In this document: one piece after another, positions 1 to 5,284 of the stretch
How positions within the stretch are numbered: position 1 is the first letter of the stretch
Layout of the letters: each line of letters begins with the position of its first letter
From: Actinomycetota bacterium
Lineage (GTDB): Bacteria; Actinomycetota; Thermoleophilia; RBG-16-64-13
Assembly (NCBI GenBank): GCA_003157225.1
Contig: PMIZ01000511.1
Location: forward strand, 421 to 6,534
DNA: 6,114 nucleotides
Direction of reading: 5' to 3'
Made by a program: the position numbers and the translations under genes
Notes under the pieces: generated by a model
Databases searched by the model: none
What the model saw: only the letters and a program-made list of their open reading frames with translations
Told to the model about the DNA's origin: nothing

Positions 1-138
1 GAGTGGGTCGACTGGTTCAACCACCGTCGGCTCCTCGAACCCATCGGCTACATACCACCGGCAGAATTCGAAGAGATCTTCTATCGTGAGAGAGTCTCGG
101 CCGCAGAGGCCGGACTCAAACAACCGAGTCTCCACTGA
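1..138 (+). CDS. IS3-family transposase (OrfB), C-terminal 45 residues
   Basis: Frame 1 is open from the first base to a TGA at 136-138. It reads as the end of an IS3-type DDE transposase: EWVDWFNHRRLLEPIGYIPP is the conserved tail after the catalytic core (W-x-x-W-F-N-x-x-R, then P-x-E-F-E-E), followed by AEFEEIFYRERVSAAEAGL. The DDE residues themselves lie to the left of the window. In this family OrfB carries the rve integrase core and is usually made with OrfA by programmed frameshifting; neither can be checked here. The visible tail has no stop or frameshift, so the element could be intact outside the window. It is probably an actinobacterial-type IS3 member; the subgroup cannot be assigned. 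Confidence 0.88.
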   Translation, partial: EWVDWFNHRRLLEPIGYIPPAEFEEIFYRERVSAAEAGLKQPSLH

Positions 139-149
139 ACAGCGGTTCA
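1..149 (+). mobile_element. Right end of an IS3-family insertion sequence
   Basis: The transposase stop codon is embedded in TGAACAGCGGTTCA (136-149), whose outer arms TGAAC and GTTCA are inverted copies. IS3 elements begin with TG and end with CA, and many high-GC members have tips of the TGAACCGC type. I therefore place the right tip at about base 149. The left tip and any target duplication are outside the window. The next gene starts about 36 bp further on, so the insertion may have separated that gene from its original upstream region. Confidence 0.6.
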
Positions 150-185
150 CAAGGACGAGAGGCTTCAGCGCAGAATCAGTAATTG

Positions 186-1202
186 ATGGACTGGCCCCCG
201 AACCCAGAACAATATCCCCTCCCAGAGGCGCCGCCCCGACCAAGCAGTCAAAAGAGGGGCAACGCTCGCGCGTCGATGCGCGAACCACTTCTCGCGCTGT
301 TTCGCGACACTACCCGCACCCTGGCTCCGGCTGCGAGCCAGCCGCGGCTCCTGACTGCCGAGCTGAGTATGTATTTGCGGCGGTTCCTTCGGCTGGGCGC
401 GCTTTCGCCCCAACTCGCCCCCTCCGGGTTGGCTGGACTGGACGCTCGCCTGGCTGGCGGGTTTGGCTTCGGACTTCACCTGGTGTGTGGAGAAACGGGG
501 ATCGGAAAGACAGCCTTTCTCGACTCGATGGCCTGGGAGGCGGTCTCCAGCAAGCGTCCAGTCCTCTACTACGCCTTAAGAGATGGCGAATTGGGGGCTT
601 GGGAGCGTCTGATTCGGACGCTGGGGTTCATCCTTGGCGATCCCGCGGTTCCCCTTGACGCTCTTCGCTTTCATGCCCTGGCTCCCGACGACCTTGAGAT
701 GCTCACCCGCCTGGATCGCTCCCTGCAAGACGCTGTGCTGCCATACCTATCCCTAGTGGGCACTATCCCAGCCTACACCGACACCCTGAGCGCTCTCATC
801 CAAGACGTCCGTTTGAGAGCTCGCGAAGTCAGCGAGCGGCACGGCAAGATCCCACTCCTGCTCGTAGACGACCTGGAACATCTGCTGCCTGTCAGCCGCC
901 CGCGGCAGCTTCCGCTAGTCCTCTCGCGTTTGGATGAGGTTCTCGCGGCCGATTCAACGCCCGGCCTGCTCACCATGACGATGTCAGACTCGCTCCTGCT
1001 TGGCAGGGAGAGTCTCCCGGTTCATTCAGTGCTGACTCTCACCAAGGCTTCCGGCTCGGCGACCGACACCCTGGAGCAAGTGGATCTGGACCTCAAGATC
1101 AACGACCACACTGCTTGGGCGGGAACGCTGCCTCTGCTGTTGGAGCGACGCTCCGGCCTTTTTGCCCAGCCTCCGACCCCCATAGAGCACGAGTCAGAAT
1201 AG
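186..1202 (+). CDS. P-loop ATPase of the RecA/DnaB/KaiC-like (SF4-type) fold
   Basis: The product is 338 residues from ATG 186; a TTG at 183 is in the same frame, and ATGs at 276 and 369 are possible later starts. No good Shine-Dalgarno precedes any of them. Residues 1-80 are proline- and arginine-rich and unrecognised. A RecA-type core follows: GLDARLAGGFGFG, then Walker A GETGIGKT (about 102-109), VLYYALRDGE where DnaB-like proteins have a 'SLEM' strand with a glutamate, and Walker B IPLLLVDD (about 222-229). The C-terminal EQVDLDLKIND...GTLPLLLERRSGLF matches the final strands of DnaB/RadA domains, so the core looks complete. No DnaB N-terminal domain or zinc finger is seen. The protein may be a plasmid- or phage-type helicase-like ATPase or a KaiC/RadA-like regulator. 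The IS lies just upstream, so the true N-terminus may have been lost. The fold is well supported, the role unknown. Confidence 0.82.
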   Translation: MDWPPNPEQYPLPEAPPRPSSQKRGNARASMREPLLALFRDTTRTLAPAASQPRLLTAELSMYLRRFLRLGALSPQLAPSGLAGLDARLAGGFGFGLHLVCGETGIGKTAFLDSMAWEAVSSKRPVLYYALRDGELGAWERLIRTLGFILGDPAVPLDALRFHALAPDDLEMLTRLDRSLQDAVLPYLSLVGTIPAYTDTLSALIQDVRLRAREVSERHGKIPLLLVDDLEHLLPVSRPRQLPLVLSRLDEVLAADSTPGLLTMTMSDSLLLGRESLPVHSVLTLTKASGSATDTLEQVDLDLKINDHTAWAGTLPLLLERRSGLFAQPPTPIEHESE

Positions 1203-1390
1203 GTTGCATGAGAGCGTGGGCAGCAGCCTGCACCGGGGTCGGCCGCTGCCCTCTCGAGCCTCGGGAAGTACGACCAGGCCCGGTCGTGGCATGAGCGGGC
1301 CATCGGGAGAAGGACAAGAGCCGGCTCTGCTCCAGCCATGGGCTCAGCTATCAACGGTTAGGCAGGCACCCGCTGAGTGGATCAGCCACC

Positions 1391-1420
1391 TTGACACGCC
1401 AGTTCGGGCTAGCCTATGGT
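1391..1420 (+). promoter_or_regulatory. Probable sigma70-type promoter for the membrane zinc-ribbon gene
   Basis: A perfect TTGACA (1391-1396) is followed after 18 bp by TATGGT (1415-1420), which fits the loose actinobacterial TAnnnT -10. The predicted start is near 1427, giving a leader of about 33 nt before ATG 1460. The -10 sits in the loop of an inverted repeat, CTAGCC (1409-1414) and GGCTAG (1421-1426), which could bind a dimeric regulator. Confidence 0.5.
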
Positions 1421-1451
1421 GGCTAGGTGGTCGTTGACACGTCTGTTCGGG
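1391..1451 (+). repeat. Tandem 18-bp direct repeat at the promoter
   Basis: TTGACACGCCAGTTCGGG (1391-1408) recurs as TTGACACGTCTGTTCGGG (1434-1451), 16 of 18 identical with start-to-start spacing of 43 bp (about four helical turns). The first copy contains the -35 box, the second lies between the predicted transcription start and the gene. This could be a paired operator, a duplicated promoter, or a small local duplication. Confidence 0.55.
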
Positions 1452-1459
1452 GGCGGGAG

Positions 1460-2044
1460 ATGGCCGCGGGACGCCTCAGGAGTTACGACTACGGTGTGTT
1501 GGGCCTGTTCGTACTAACTGTCATTGGAGTCAGCCTGAGCTGGTATACGGGTCCTGGGTGGGGCCTGACTGGCTGGAACTCCTTCGTCGTCGGCCCGTTT
1601 GGCATTCTGGCCTTCGTCGCCGCCGTGGCCGGCGCTGTCACGGTTGAGAACAAGGCGTTCTTCCCCCGGAGGGCCGCCCTTCCTCATTGGTACAAGGAGG
1701 GTCCGATTGTCGTGGTTCTGGGCGGTCTCATAGCCCTGTTCGCCCTCGTCCGCATCGTGGCCAAGCCCGAAGGAGGCGAGGCCATGCACTACGGAGCCGG
1801 CGTATTCATCACCCTAGTCGCCGGCCTGCTCATGGTGGGCTGCGGTTACCTAAGTTATCGGGACAGGGTTGGGGCGCGTTCCTGTCCTCGCTGCGGCGCC
1901 GAGACAGGCGCGGACGACCGGTTCTGCCGAAGTTGTGGAGAGTCGCTCGGTGAGAGAGAGGGGGAAGCCAATGTCTGCGCAGGATGCGGCGCTCAGGTCC
2001 ATCTCGCTGCGCGATTCTGCGCATCGTGCGGGCGGTCGGTCTAG
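1460..2044 (+). CDS. Four-helix membrane protein with a C-terminal double zinc ribbon
   Basis: ATG 1460 is chosen because GGGGGCGGGAG lies just upstream; an in-frame GTG at 1427 would add 11 residues without a better site. The product has 194 residues. Hydrophobic segments at about 11-29, 43-62, 82-101 and 112-133 look like four membrane helices. The cytosolic tail then carries two rubredoxin-knuckle pairs with identical spacing: CPRC-x10-CRSC (C142, C145, C156, C159) and CAGC-x10-CASC (C173, C176, C187, C190). Such zinc-ribbon plus membrane architectures are common in uncharacterised actinobacterial proteins, where ribbons usually mediate protein or nucleic-acid contacts. No enzyme motif is visible. 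The gene appears monocistronic, with its own promoter. The architecture is certain from sequence; the function is not known. Confidence 0.85.
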   Translation: MAAGRLRSYDYGVLGLFVLTVIGVSLSWYTGPGWGLTGWNSFVVGPFGILAFVAAVAGAVTVENKAFFPRRAALPHWYKEGPIVVVLGGLIALFALVRIVAKPEGGEAMHYGAGVFITLVAGLLMVGCGYLSYRDRVGARSCPRCGAETGADDRFCRSCGESLGEREGEANVCAGCGAQVHLAARFCASCGRSV

Positions 2045-2370
2045 AGGGGGATCGTCACCTAACGGCTGGAAGAGCACCTGTTGGGGTTGGCGCGACGGCA
2101 CTTGATGGGAGGGCGGCCGGACGGGTTGAAGCCCTGCCATGGTGAGGCCCCAAAGGATAGCCCTAATGACTCCAATCTCGGCAATGACCTGGCCTCACAG
2201 GCACACGTGAGAACCGGCCATGGCCCATGGTGGCAAAGCACCATGACCTCGTAGTGATCGTTTCCCATCGTGAAGTAACAATCTGATGATGTCGAGCCCG
2301 CCCGGATATACGTTGGCGCCCTGCGGGGTAGGCTACATGATGAGGGACGTCGAAGGCGGGGGGAAGGCGA
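2045..2370. other. 326-bp intergenic region with inverted repeats, no convincing gene
   Basis: No forward or reverse reading frame looks coding. The region contains GTGAGGCC (2142-2149) paired with GGCCTCAC (2191-2198), an 8-bp perfect stem with a 41-nt loop, and CATGGTG (2226-2232) paired with CACCATG (2239-2245), a 7-bp stem with a 6-nt loop. The right arm of the second stem is the start of dispersed repeat copy A. No clear terminator follows the zinc-ribbon gene. A promoter for the next gene is expected between about 2280 and 2350, but I cannot choose one with confidence. Confidence 0.5.
2239..2278 (+). repeat. Dispersed repeat, copy A
   Basis: This 40-bp stretch begins CACCATGACCT and ends GTGAAGTAA. 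It aligns without gaps to 5344-5383 with 33 of 40 positions identical. It lies about 93 bp upstream of the ATG at 2371. The longest identical blocks are CACCATGACCT and GTGATCGTT. The class of repeat is unknown. Confidence 0.6.
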
Positions 2371-2700
2371 ATGAGCAAGCAAGCTCCTCGAGGTGAATGG
2401 ACCATCGAGCTTCTCCCGGAGCCGCTGGCAAGCAGCGCTAGCGGCCCCGTGACCGGGCCACCGGTGACGATCAATGCAAGTGCGCTACTCAGCGGTGGTA
2501 GCACGGCCGCGGCGGGACCTCTACTGGGCCAGGAGCTGCCGGCCGAATCACCCTACCAAAACCCTGTCGATGAGCGTCTCAAGGAACTCTACATCTACCT
2601 CACCGACAATGAACGTCTGTGGAAGCTCTTCAAGATCTGGGCTTCAGGGGATGGCAGCTTTCATCGGGTCAACTACGCGTTCAACCACGACACAACGTAA
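2371..2700 (+). CDS. Unrecognised protein, N-terminal part of a probably frameshifted gene
   Basis: ATG 2371 follows GGGGGGAAGG at a good distance, so the start is well supported. The 109-residue product begins with a basic then Ser/Thr/Ala/Gly/Pro-rich stretch (about 1-65) that looks disordered. It becomes helix-like with charged and aromatic residues from about 66 (VDERLKELYIYLTDNERLWK, then LFKIWASGDGSFHRVNYAFNHD) and stops abruptly at 2698-2700. A second open frame in a different phase runs on at once from there to 3056 and has no ribosome binding site of its own. I infer one original gene of about 228 codons broken near 2690-2720. No signal peptide, membrane segment or known motif is visible. 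If the stop is genuine, this is simply a small two-part protein with a disordered N-terminus. Confidence 0.65.
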   Translation: MSKQAPRGEWTIELLPEPLASSASGPVTGPPVTINASALLSGGSTAAAGPLLGQELPAESPYQNPVDERLKELYIYLTDNERLWKLFKIWASGDGSFHRVNYAFNHDTT

Positions 2701-2705
2701 CGTGC

Positions 2706-3056
2706 ATGCGGCCGTGCTTCCGTGAACTTAAGGCGGCTCCGATTGATGGCGCGGTCTTCACCGCCAGAGATTTTGCCCCTGGAGAGCCGCCTTACCGGCA
2801 GCTCGAGATTGTGACGCCCAAGCGGTCCAGCTTGACCTTCTCGAAGCCGACGGATCCGGAGCAAGGATTCACAATTGAGATGAGGTTGGGTAACCCCGAA
2901 CTCGTCCAGGGCGCGCTGACCGAGCACGTCCCAGCGGGTGAGCGCCTTATTGACTATGTCAGGCTGGCCAGCTTCGTGGACCTTTCGGGCGACAACGAGT
3001 ATCACTTCGACATCGGTGTGGCCATAGCCCTGCACCTTCTGGGAGAAGAGGGCTGA
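2706..3056 (+). CDS. Unrecognised protein, probable C-terminal part of the same broken gene
   Basis: This frame is open from 2613, overlapping the upstream gene in another phase. Usable starts are GTG 2619, inside the upstream coding sequence, and ATG 2706; neither has a Shine-Dalgarno. From ATG 2706 it gives 116 residues. The part after about residue 7 looks coding: alternating hydrophobic and charged stretches such as RQLEIVTPKRSSLTF, FTIEMRLGNPELVQGAL, RLIDYVRLASFVDLSG and YHFDIGVAIALHLLG suggest a beta-rich domain. I recognise no family. The absence of an initiation signal and the seamless continuation from the previous frame argue that it is the distal half of that gene, not an independent one. 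A translationally coupled second gene is the alternative. Confidence 0.5.
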   Translation: MRPCFRELKAAPIDGAVFTARDFAPGEPPYRQLEIVTPKRSSLTFSKPTDPEQGFTIEMRLGNPELVQGALTEHVPAGERLIDYVRLASFVDLSGDNEYHFDIGVAIALHLLGEEG

Positions 3057-3394
3057 CAGCCGGCGGGCGCTCCCCTCTTGCGCTAATTCGTTAACTCGGC
3101 AGAGGCGGAGTGTGCAATTCTGCGGCATGCCGACTAGGCTGAAGCGGTTCTCCATGTCGCTCACCCTCCTCATCCGCACTCTGTCCATGACTGAGAAATC
3201 ATGCGGATTGCAGGGAGGACTCGAGTCCAATTCGACCCCATCTGCTCAACGCCACCCAAGCAGCGGCCGCAGACCTGCCATCTGTGGGTCAGGAGCGGGT
3301 CAGTCGACAGCTCCCTTGTTTCTCCGGCAGTGAACTCAGCCGCACCATCCATGCTAGTTTGGCGTTGCCTGATGTCAAGCCAAGGGGTGCATTG
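3057..3394. other. 338-bp intergenic region upstream of the hydrolase
   Basis: No reading frame here looks coding; the forward frame that joins the hydrolase from 3284 has no codon-bias or domain support before ATG 3395. A short hairpin GGCT-GAC-AGCC overlaps the preceding stop (about 3052-3062) but lacks a T tract. The main feature is the 32-bp repeat at 3101-3132. The hydrolase promoter must lie in this interval, but no box pair stands out. Confidence 0.45.
3101..3132 (+). repeat. 32-bp direct repeat, copy 1
   Basis: Begins AGAGGCGGAG and contains GCAATTCTGCGGCATG. It matches 4424-4455 at 29 of 32 positions in the same orientation. It ends in the perfect palindrome CGGCATGCCG (3123-3132). 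It lies 44 bp after the stop of the preceding frame and 262 bp before the hydrolase start. Similarity to its partner stops sharply on both sides. Confidence 0.75.
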
Positions 3395-4357
3395 ATGGAG
3401 CTTCTACACCACAGCGCCGAGATCAACGGTTTCAATATGCACTACGTGACGGCCGGCAGGGGCCAGGCAATCGTGCTCTGTCACGGGTTTCCCGAGATTT
3501 GGTATTGCTGGCGGAAACAGATAGAAGCGCTCGCCGATGCCGGGTTCACGGTCATCGCTCCCGATTTGCGAGGTTTCGGCGATAGTACAGGCCCCGAAGC
3601 CTGCGATCAGTACACGTCCTTTGACGTCCTGGGCGACCTGGTCAAGTTGCTCGATCATTTGGGCATCGAAAAGGCCGGCATCGTGGGCCACGACTGGGGT
3701 GCCACGGTGGCTTGGAACTCGGCGCTGCTCCGTCCTGATAGGTTTGTCGCTGTGGCCGGTCTGTCGGTGCCTCTCACTCCACGGGGCCCCAACAGTCTTC
3801 CCGGAATGTTGAAGCGTACAGCACCTCCGAATCTCTACATGCTCTACTTTCTAGAGCCTGGCGTGGCCGAGAGGGAACTCGACGCCGATCCTCGCACCTT
3901 CCTGCGCCGGCTGTTCTACACGAACTCGGGTAACCTAGCCGAGGGCCTGCAGCCGAACATGATGGTCGCCGACACCGGCCGGTTGACCGACTCTCTCCAC
4001 GAGCCCGACAAGCCACTTTCCTGGCTCACCGAAGCCGATCTGGATGTCTACACTCAGGCGTACGAGAGATCCGGGTTCCGCGGGGCGCTCAACACCTACC
4101 GCAGCCTGCACCGCAGTTGGGAATTGCTGGCGGCTTGGGAGGACCTGGCTGTCGAGATCCCCGCGCTCTACATCGGCGGTACCCGTGACATCGTCCAGAC
4201 CTTCCCCGGCATGAAGGAGGCGATCCAGGCCATGAAGGTATTCGCTCCGAAGGCCGAGCAGCCGATCCTGCTTGATGGTGTGGGCCACTGGATTCAGCAC
4301 GAGGCTGCCGAAGAGACGAACGAAGCTCTCGCCGCCTTCTTCAAGAAGACCCTTTAG
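3395..4357 (+). CDS. Soluble epoxide hydrolase (alpha/beta-hydrolase fold)
   Basis: The product is 320 residues, the usual size. ATG 3395 is preferred over the upstream in-frame GTG 3284 because AAGGGG precedes it and the N-terminus MELLHHSAEINGFNMHYVTAG is where family members begin. Seen in order: oxyanion-hole HGFPE (30-34); strand and turn APDLRGFGDS (55-64); nucleophile elbow GHDWG with Asp100; cap-domain YMLYFLEPGVAE (148-159), which supplies one ring-opening tyrosine; GFRGALNTYR (227-236) with the second, Tyr235; acid Asp265 in GGTRD; and base His298 in GVGHW. This Asp-His-Asp triad with two cap tyrosines is the epoxide hydrolase signature. The enzyme should convert epoxides to vicinal diols through an ester intermediate in the cytosol. 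A haloalkane or fluoroacetate dehalogenase is less likely because the cap tyrosines are present. LNTYR has Thr where LNWYR is usual, a possible substrate-pocket change. The gene is flanked by the two 32-bp repeats and has its own terminator. Confidence 0.92.
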   Translation: MELLHHSAEINGFNMHYVTAGRGQAIVLCHGFPEIWYCWRKQIEALADAGFTVIAPDLRGFGDSTGPEACDQYTSFDVLGDLVKLLDHLGIEKAGIVGHDWGATVAWNSALLRPDRFVAVAGLSVPLTPRGPNSLPGMLKRTAPPNLYMLYFLEPGVAERELDADPRTFLRRLFYTNSGNLAEGLQPNMMVADTGRLTDSLHEPDKPLSWLTEADLDVYTQAYERSGFRGALNTYRSLHRSWELLAAWEDLAVEIPALYIGGTRDIVQTFPGMKEAIQAMKVFAPKAEQPILLDGVGHWIQHEAAEETNEALAAFFKKTL

Positions 4358-4360
4358 CAC

Positions 4361-4385
4361 GGGGGCTCATCGCCCCCTCGCTTCT
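4361..4385 (+). terminator. Probable intrinsic terminator of the epoxide hydrolase gene
   Basis: GGGGGC (4361-4366) and GCCCCC (4372-4377) form a perfect 6-bp all-GC stem with a 5-nt loop, starting 4 nt after the stop codon. The following TCGCTTCT is only moderately T-rich, as is common in high-GC bacteria. Confidence 0.65.
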
Positions 4386-4423
4386 CGCCCAGCGGTCGAC
4401 TTTCTCGTCTCCGCGACTGAAAG

Positions 4424-4455
4424 AGAGGCGGACTGAGCAATTCTGCGGCATGGCG
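4424..4455 (+). repeat. 32-bp direct repeat, copy 2
   Basis: Same orientation as 3101-3132, differing at three positions; one of them breaks the terminal palindrome (CGGCATGGCG). It lies 66 bp after the hydrolase stop, so the pair brackets the hydrolase gene with a start-to-start distance of 1323 bp. It could be a decayed transposable-element end or a recombination site. GCAATTCTGCGG is reminiscent of the repeated end motifs of IS21-type elements, but I cannot confirm that. Confidence 0.75.
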
Positions 4456-4626
4456 CTTTGGGCCAATTAGCAGGCAGTTGCTGTCTCTGTGTAGACAATA
4501 CACAAGAAGAGGCGGACCTCTTCCGGATCAACTTGCCTAGCTCCGAGCGGGGTCCGTCCGCAAGACCGGCACGATCTTGCCATAGCGTTCGTTCCCGGAT
4601 GGGAAGCCGAGTGGCCTTCAGACCCA

Positions 4627-4797
4627 ATGAGTATCCGGGCTGCGAAGGACGCCTGGGCCCGCCGTTCGGTACGCGCCAAGCTCGGCCAGCCGGGCTCCCG
4701 CGGATACGGTCACCGGGTCCGCGGGGCGTATTTTCCGCGCATAGGTTTGGAAAAGTCGATGGGTGGGCAGAAGCTTAGTGTGAGTCCCAAGAGGTAG
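4627..4797 (+). CDS. Possible small basic protein, 56 residues
   Basis: ATG 4627 opens a frame of 56 codons ending at TAG 4795-4797. The product is strongly basic (MSIRAAKDAWARRSVRAKLG, then an Arg/Gly-rich part ending SVSPKR), with acceptable high-GC codon use and no membrane segment. There is no clear Shine-Dalgarno. The frame lies entirely inside the hairpin-rich segment and overlaps its strongest stem (4697-4725), which argues against it being coding. I recognise no family. It is included because no other gene candidate covers this interval. Confidence 0.2.
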   Translation: MSIRAAKDAWARRSVRAKLGQPGSRGYGHRVRGAYFPRIGLEKSMGGQKLSVSPKR

Positions 4798-4912
4798 CGC
4801 ATCCCGATCAGTCGAGACGAGCGCGGCGAGCATCCGAGAGAAAGCGGGAACCGCTGGACAAGCGGTGCAAGCCAGTGAGTCGATGTAGCTGAGAGGGGAA
4901 AGCGGGTCACTC

Positions 4913-4927
4913 GGGGCTCACTTTTTT
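4913..4927 (+). terminator. Possible Rho-independent terminator or attenuator T tract
   Basis: GGGGCTCAC followed by TTTTTT is the 3' arm and tail of a terminator-like structure. Its 5' arm is either the distant GTGAGTCCC at 4780-4788 or the nearer AGTGAG at 4874-4879. Because the downstream gene begins only 37 bp later with its own ribosome binding site, the element could either end an upstream transcript or regulate read-through into that gene. Confidence 0.4.
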
Positions 4928-4963
4928 GGGCTTCTTCCAGGAACGCGCATAGGGAGGTGCCTC

Positions 4964-5284
4964 ATGAGGTATTTGGTGGTCACGAAGCAAACGACCCCCA
5001 TGCCGCCGGAGATGGTGCCGGGTCTGTTCGCAGCCATGAAGGCGTTTAGCGCCCGCTACACCGAATCGGGCAAGATAGAACAGTCGTGGAGCTTCGCAGG
5101 CCTGAGTGGGGGCGGCGCCATCCTTAACGTCGCCTCTCCAGAGGAACTCGATGAGATCATGGCAGAATTCCCCTTAGGACCTTTTTCCCACAGAGAGATC
5201 TACGGTTTGGTGCACTTGGCTAAGTCGCTCGACGCCGCTGCGAAGGCCTTCGAAGCCTTAACGGGTACCACGGCCAAGCACTGA
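4964..5284 (+). CDS. Muconolactone-isomerase-like small protein
   Basis: The 106-residue product starts at ATG 4964 after the strong site AGGGAGGTG (4951-4959). It resembles the muconolactone delta-isomerase family, small ferredoxin-like alpha/beta barrels: first strand MRYLVVTK; helix MVPGLFAAMKAFSARYTESGKI (17-38) ending at the conserved S/G-G-K turn; strand pair SWSFAGLSGGGAILNV (41-56); and the family's clearest stretch, EELDEIMAEFPLGPFSHREI (60-79), comparable to the 'ELHEIL..LPLFPYMDIEV' part of true isomerases. Authentic enzymes convert muconolactone to 3-oxoadipate enol-lactone in the catechol branch of the beta-ketoadipate pathway. No other gene of that pathway is nearby, so this may be a paralogue with another role; a YciI-type or other dimeric alpha/beta-barrel protein is the alternative. 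Its C-terminal 20 residues form a predicted helix beyond the usual end. The structured segment upstream may control it. Confidence 0.72.
   Translation: MRYLVVTKQTTPMPPEMVPGLFAAMKAFSARYTESGKIEQSWSFAGLSGGGAILNVASPEELDEIMAEFPLGPFSHREIYGLVHLAKSLDAAAKAFEALTGTTAKH

Larger units (their letters stand above)
4456..4927 (+). ncRNA. Hairpin-rich segment, candidate structured RNA or cis-regulatory leader
   Basis: This stretch holds an unusual number of perfect short inverted repeats: TGTGTA/TACACA (4488-4504), GAAGAGG/CCTCTTC (4506-4523), GCAAGA/TCTTGC (4560-4580), CCCGCGGA/TCCGCGGG (4697-4725) and AGCGG/CCGCT (4843-4855). GTGAGTCCC (4780-4788) can pair with GGGGCTCAC (4913-4921) over nine pairs including one G-U, and T6 (4922-4927) follows immediately. 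AGTGAG (4874-4879) can pair alternatively with CTCACT (4917-4922), and AGTGA (4874-4878) with TCACT (4907-4911). Competing pairings before a T tract, 37 bp upstream of the next ATG, are what an attenuator leader would look like. It does not match any riboswitch or ribozyme consensus I can recall, and DNA-level explanations remain possible. Confidence 0.35.

Noticed and set aside
86..658. Forward open frame of 190 codons overlapping the IS tail and the ATPase
   Set aside because: It overlaps the transposase end and the Walker A region in a different phase and encodes low-complexity Arg/Pro/Ser-rich sequence.
1022..1354. Minus-strand frame of 110 codons and the forward frame 1204-1437
   Set aside because: Both lack initiation signals and protein-like composition, the first overlaps the ATPase end and the second runs through the promoter region.
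2673..3230. Minus-strand open frame of 185 codons antisense to the unknown gene
   Set aside because: It is the shadow of the high-GC forward frame; its N-terminal part is arginine- and serine-rich, it has no ribosome binding site, and it matches no recognisable family.
3935..4360. Minus-strand open frame of 141 codons inside the epoxide hydrolase gene
   Set aside because: It is antisense to clearly conserved hydrolase sequence, including the catalytic Asp265 and His298.
3101..4455. Interpretation of the 32-bp repeats as integron attC sites
   Set aside because: The RYYYAAC and GTTRRRY core boxes and the long imperfect palindrome of attC are absent, and no IntI-type integrase is present.
4367..4833. 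Minus-strand frames (86, 70 and 71 codons) and the forward 106-codon frame across the structured segment
   Set aside because: None has a ribosome binding site, domain similarity or consistent codon use, and they overlap each other in all phases, as expected for non-coding high-GC DNA.
4780..4927. Cobalamin or other known riboswitch upstream of the isomerase-like gene
   Set aside because: Some fragments (GGGAACCG, GCCAGTGAG) resemble pieces of the B12 consensus, but their order and spacing do not fit.
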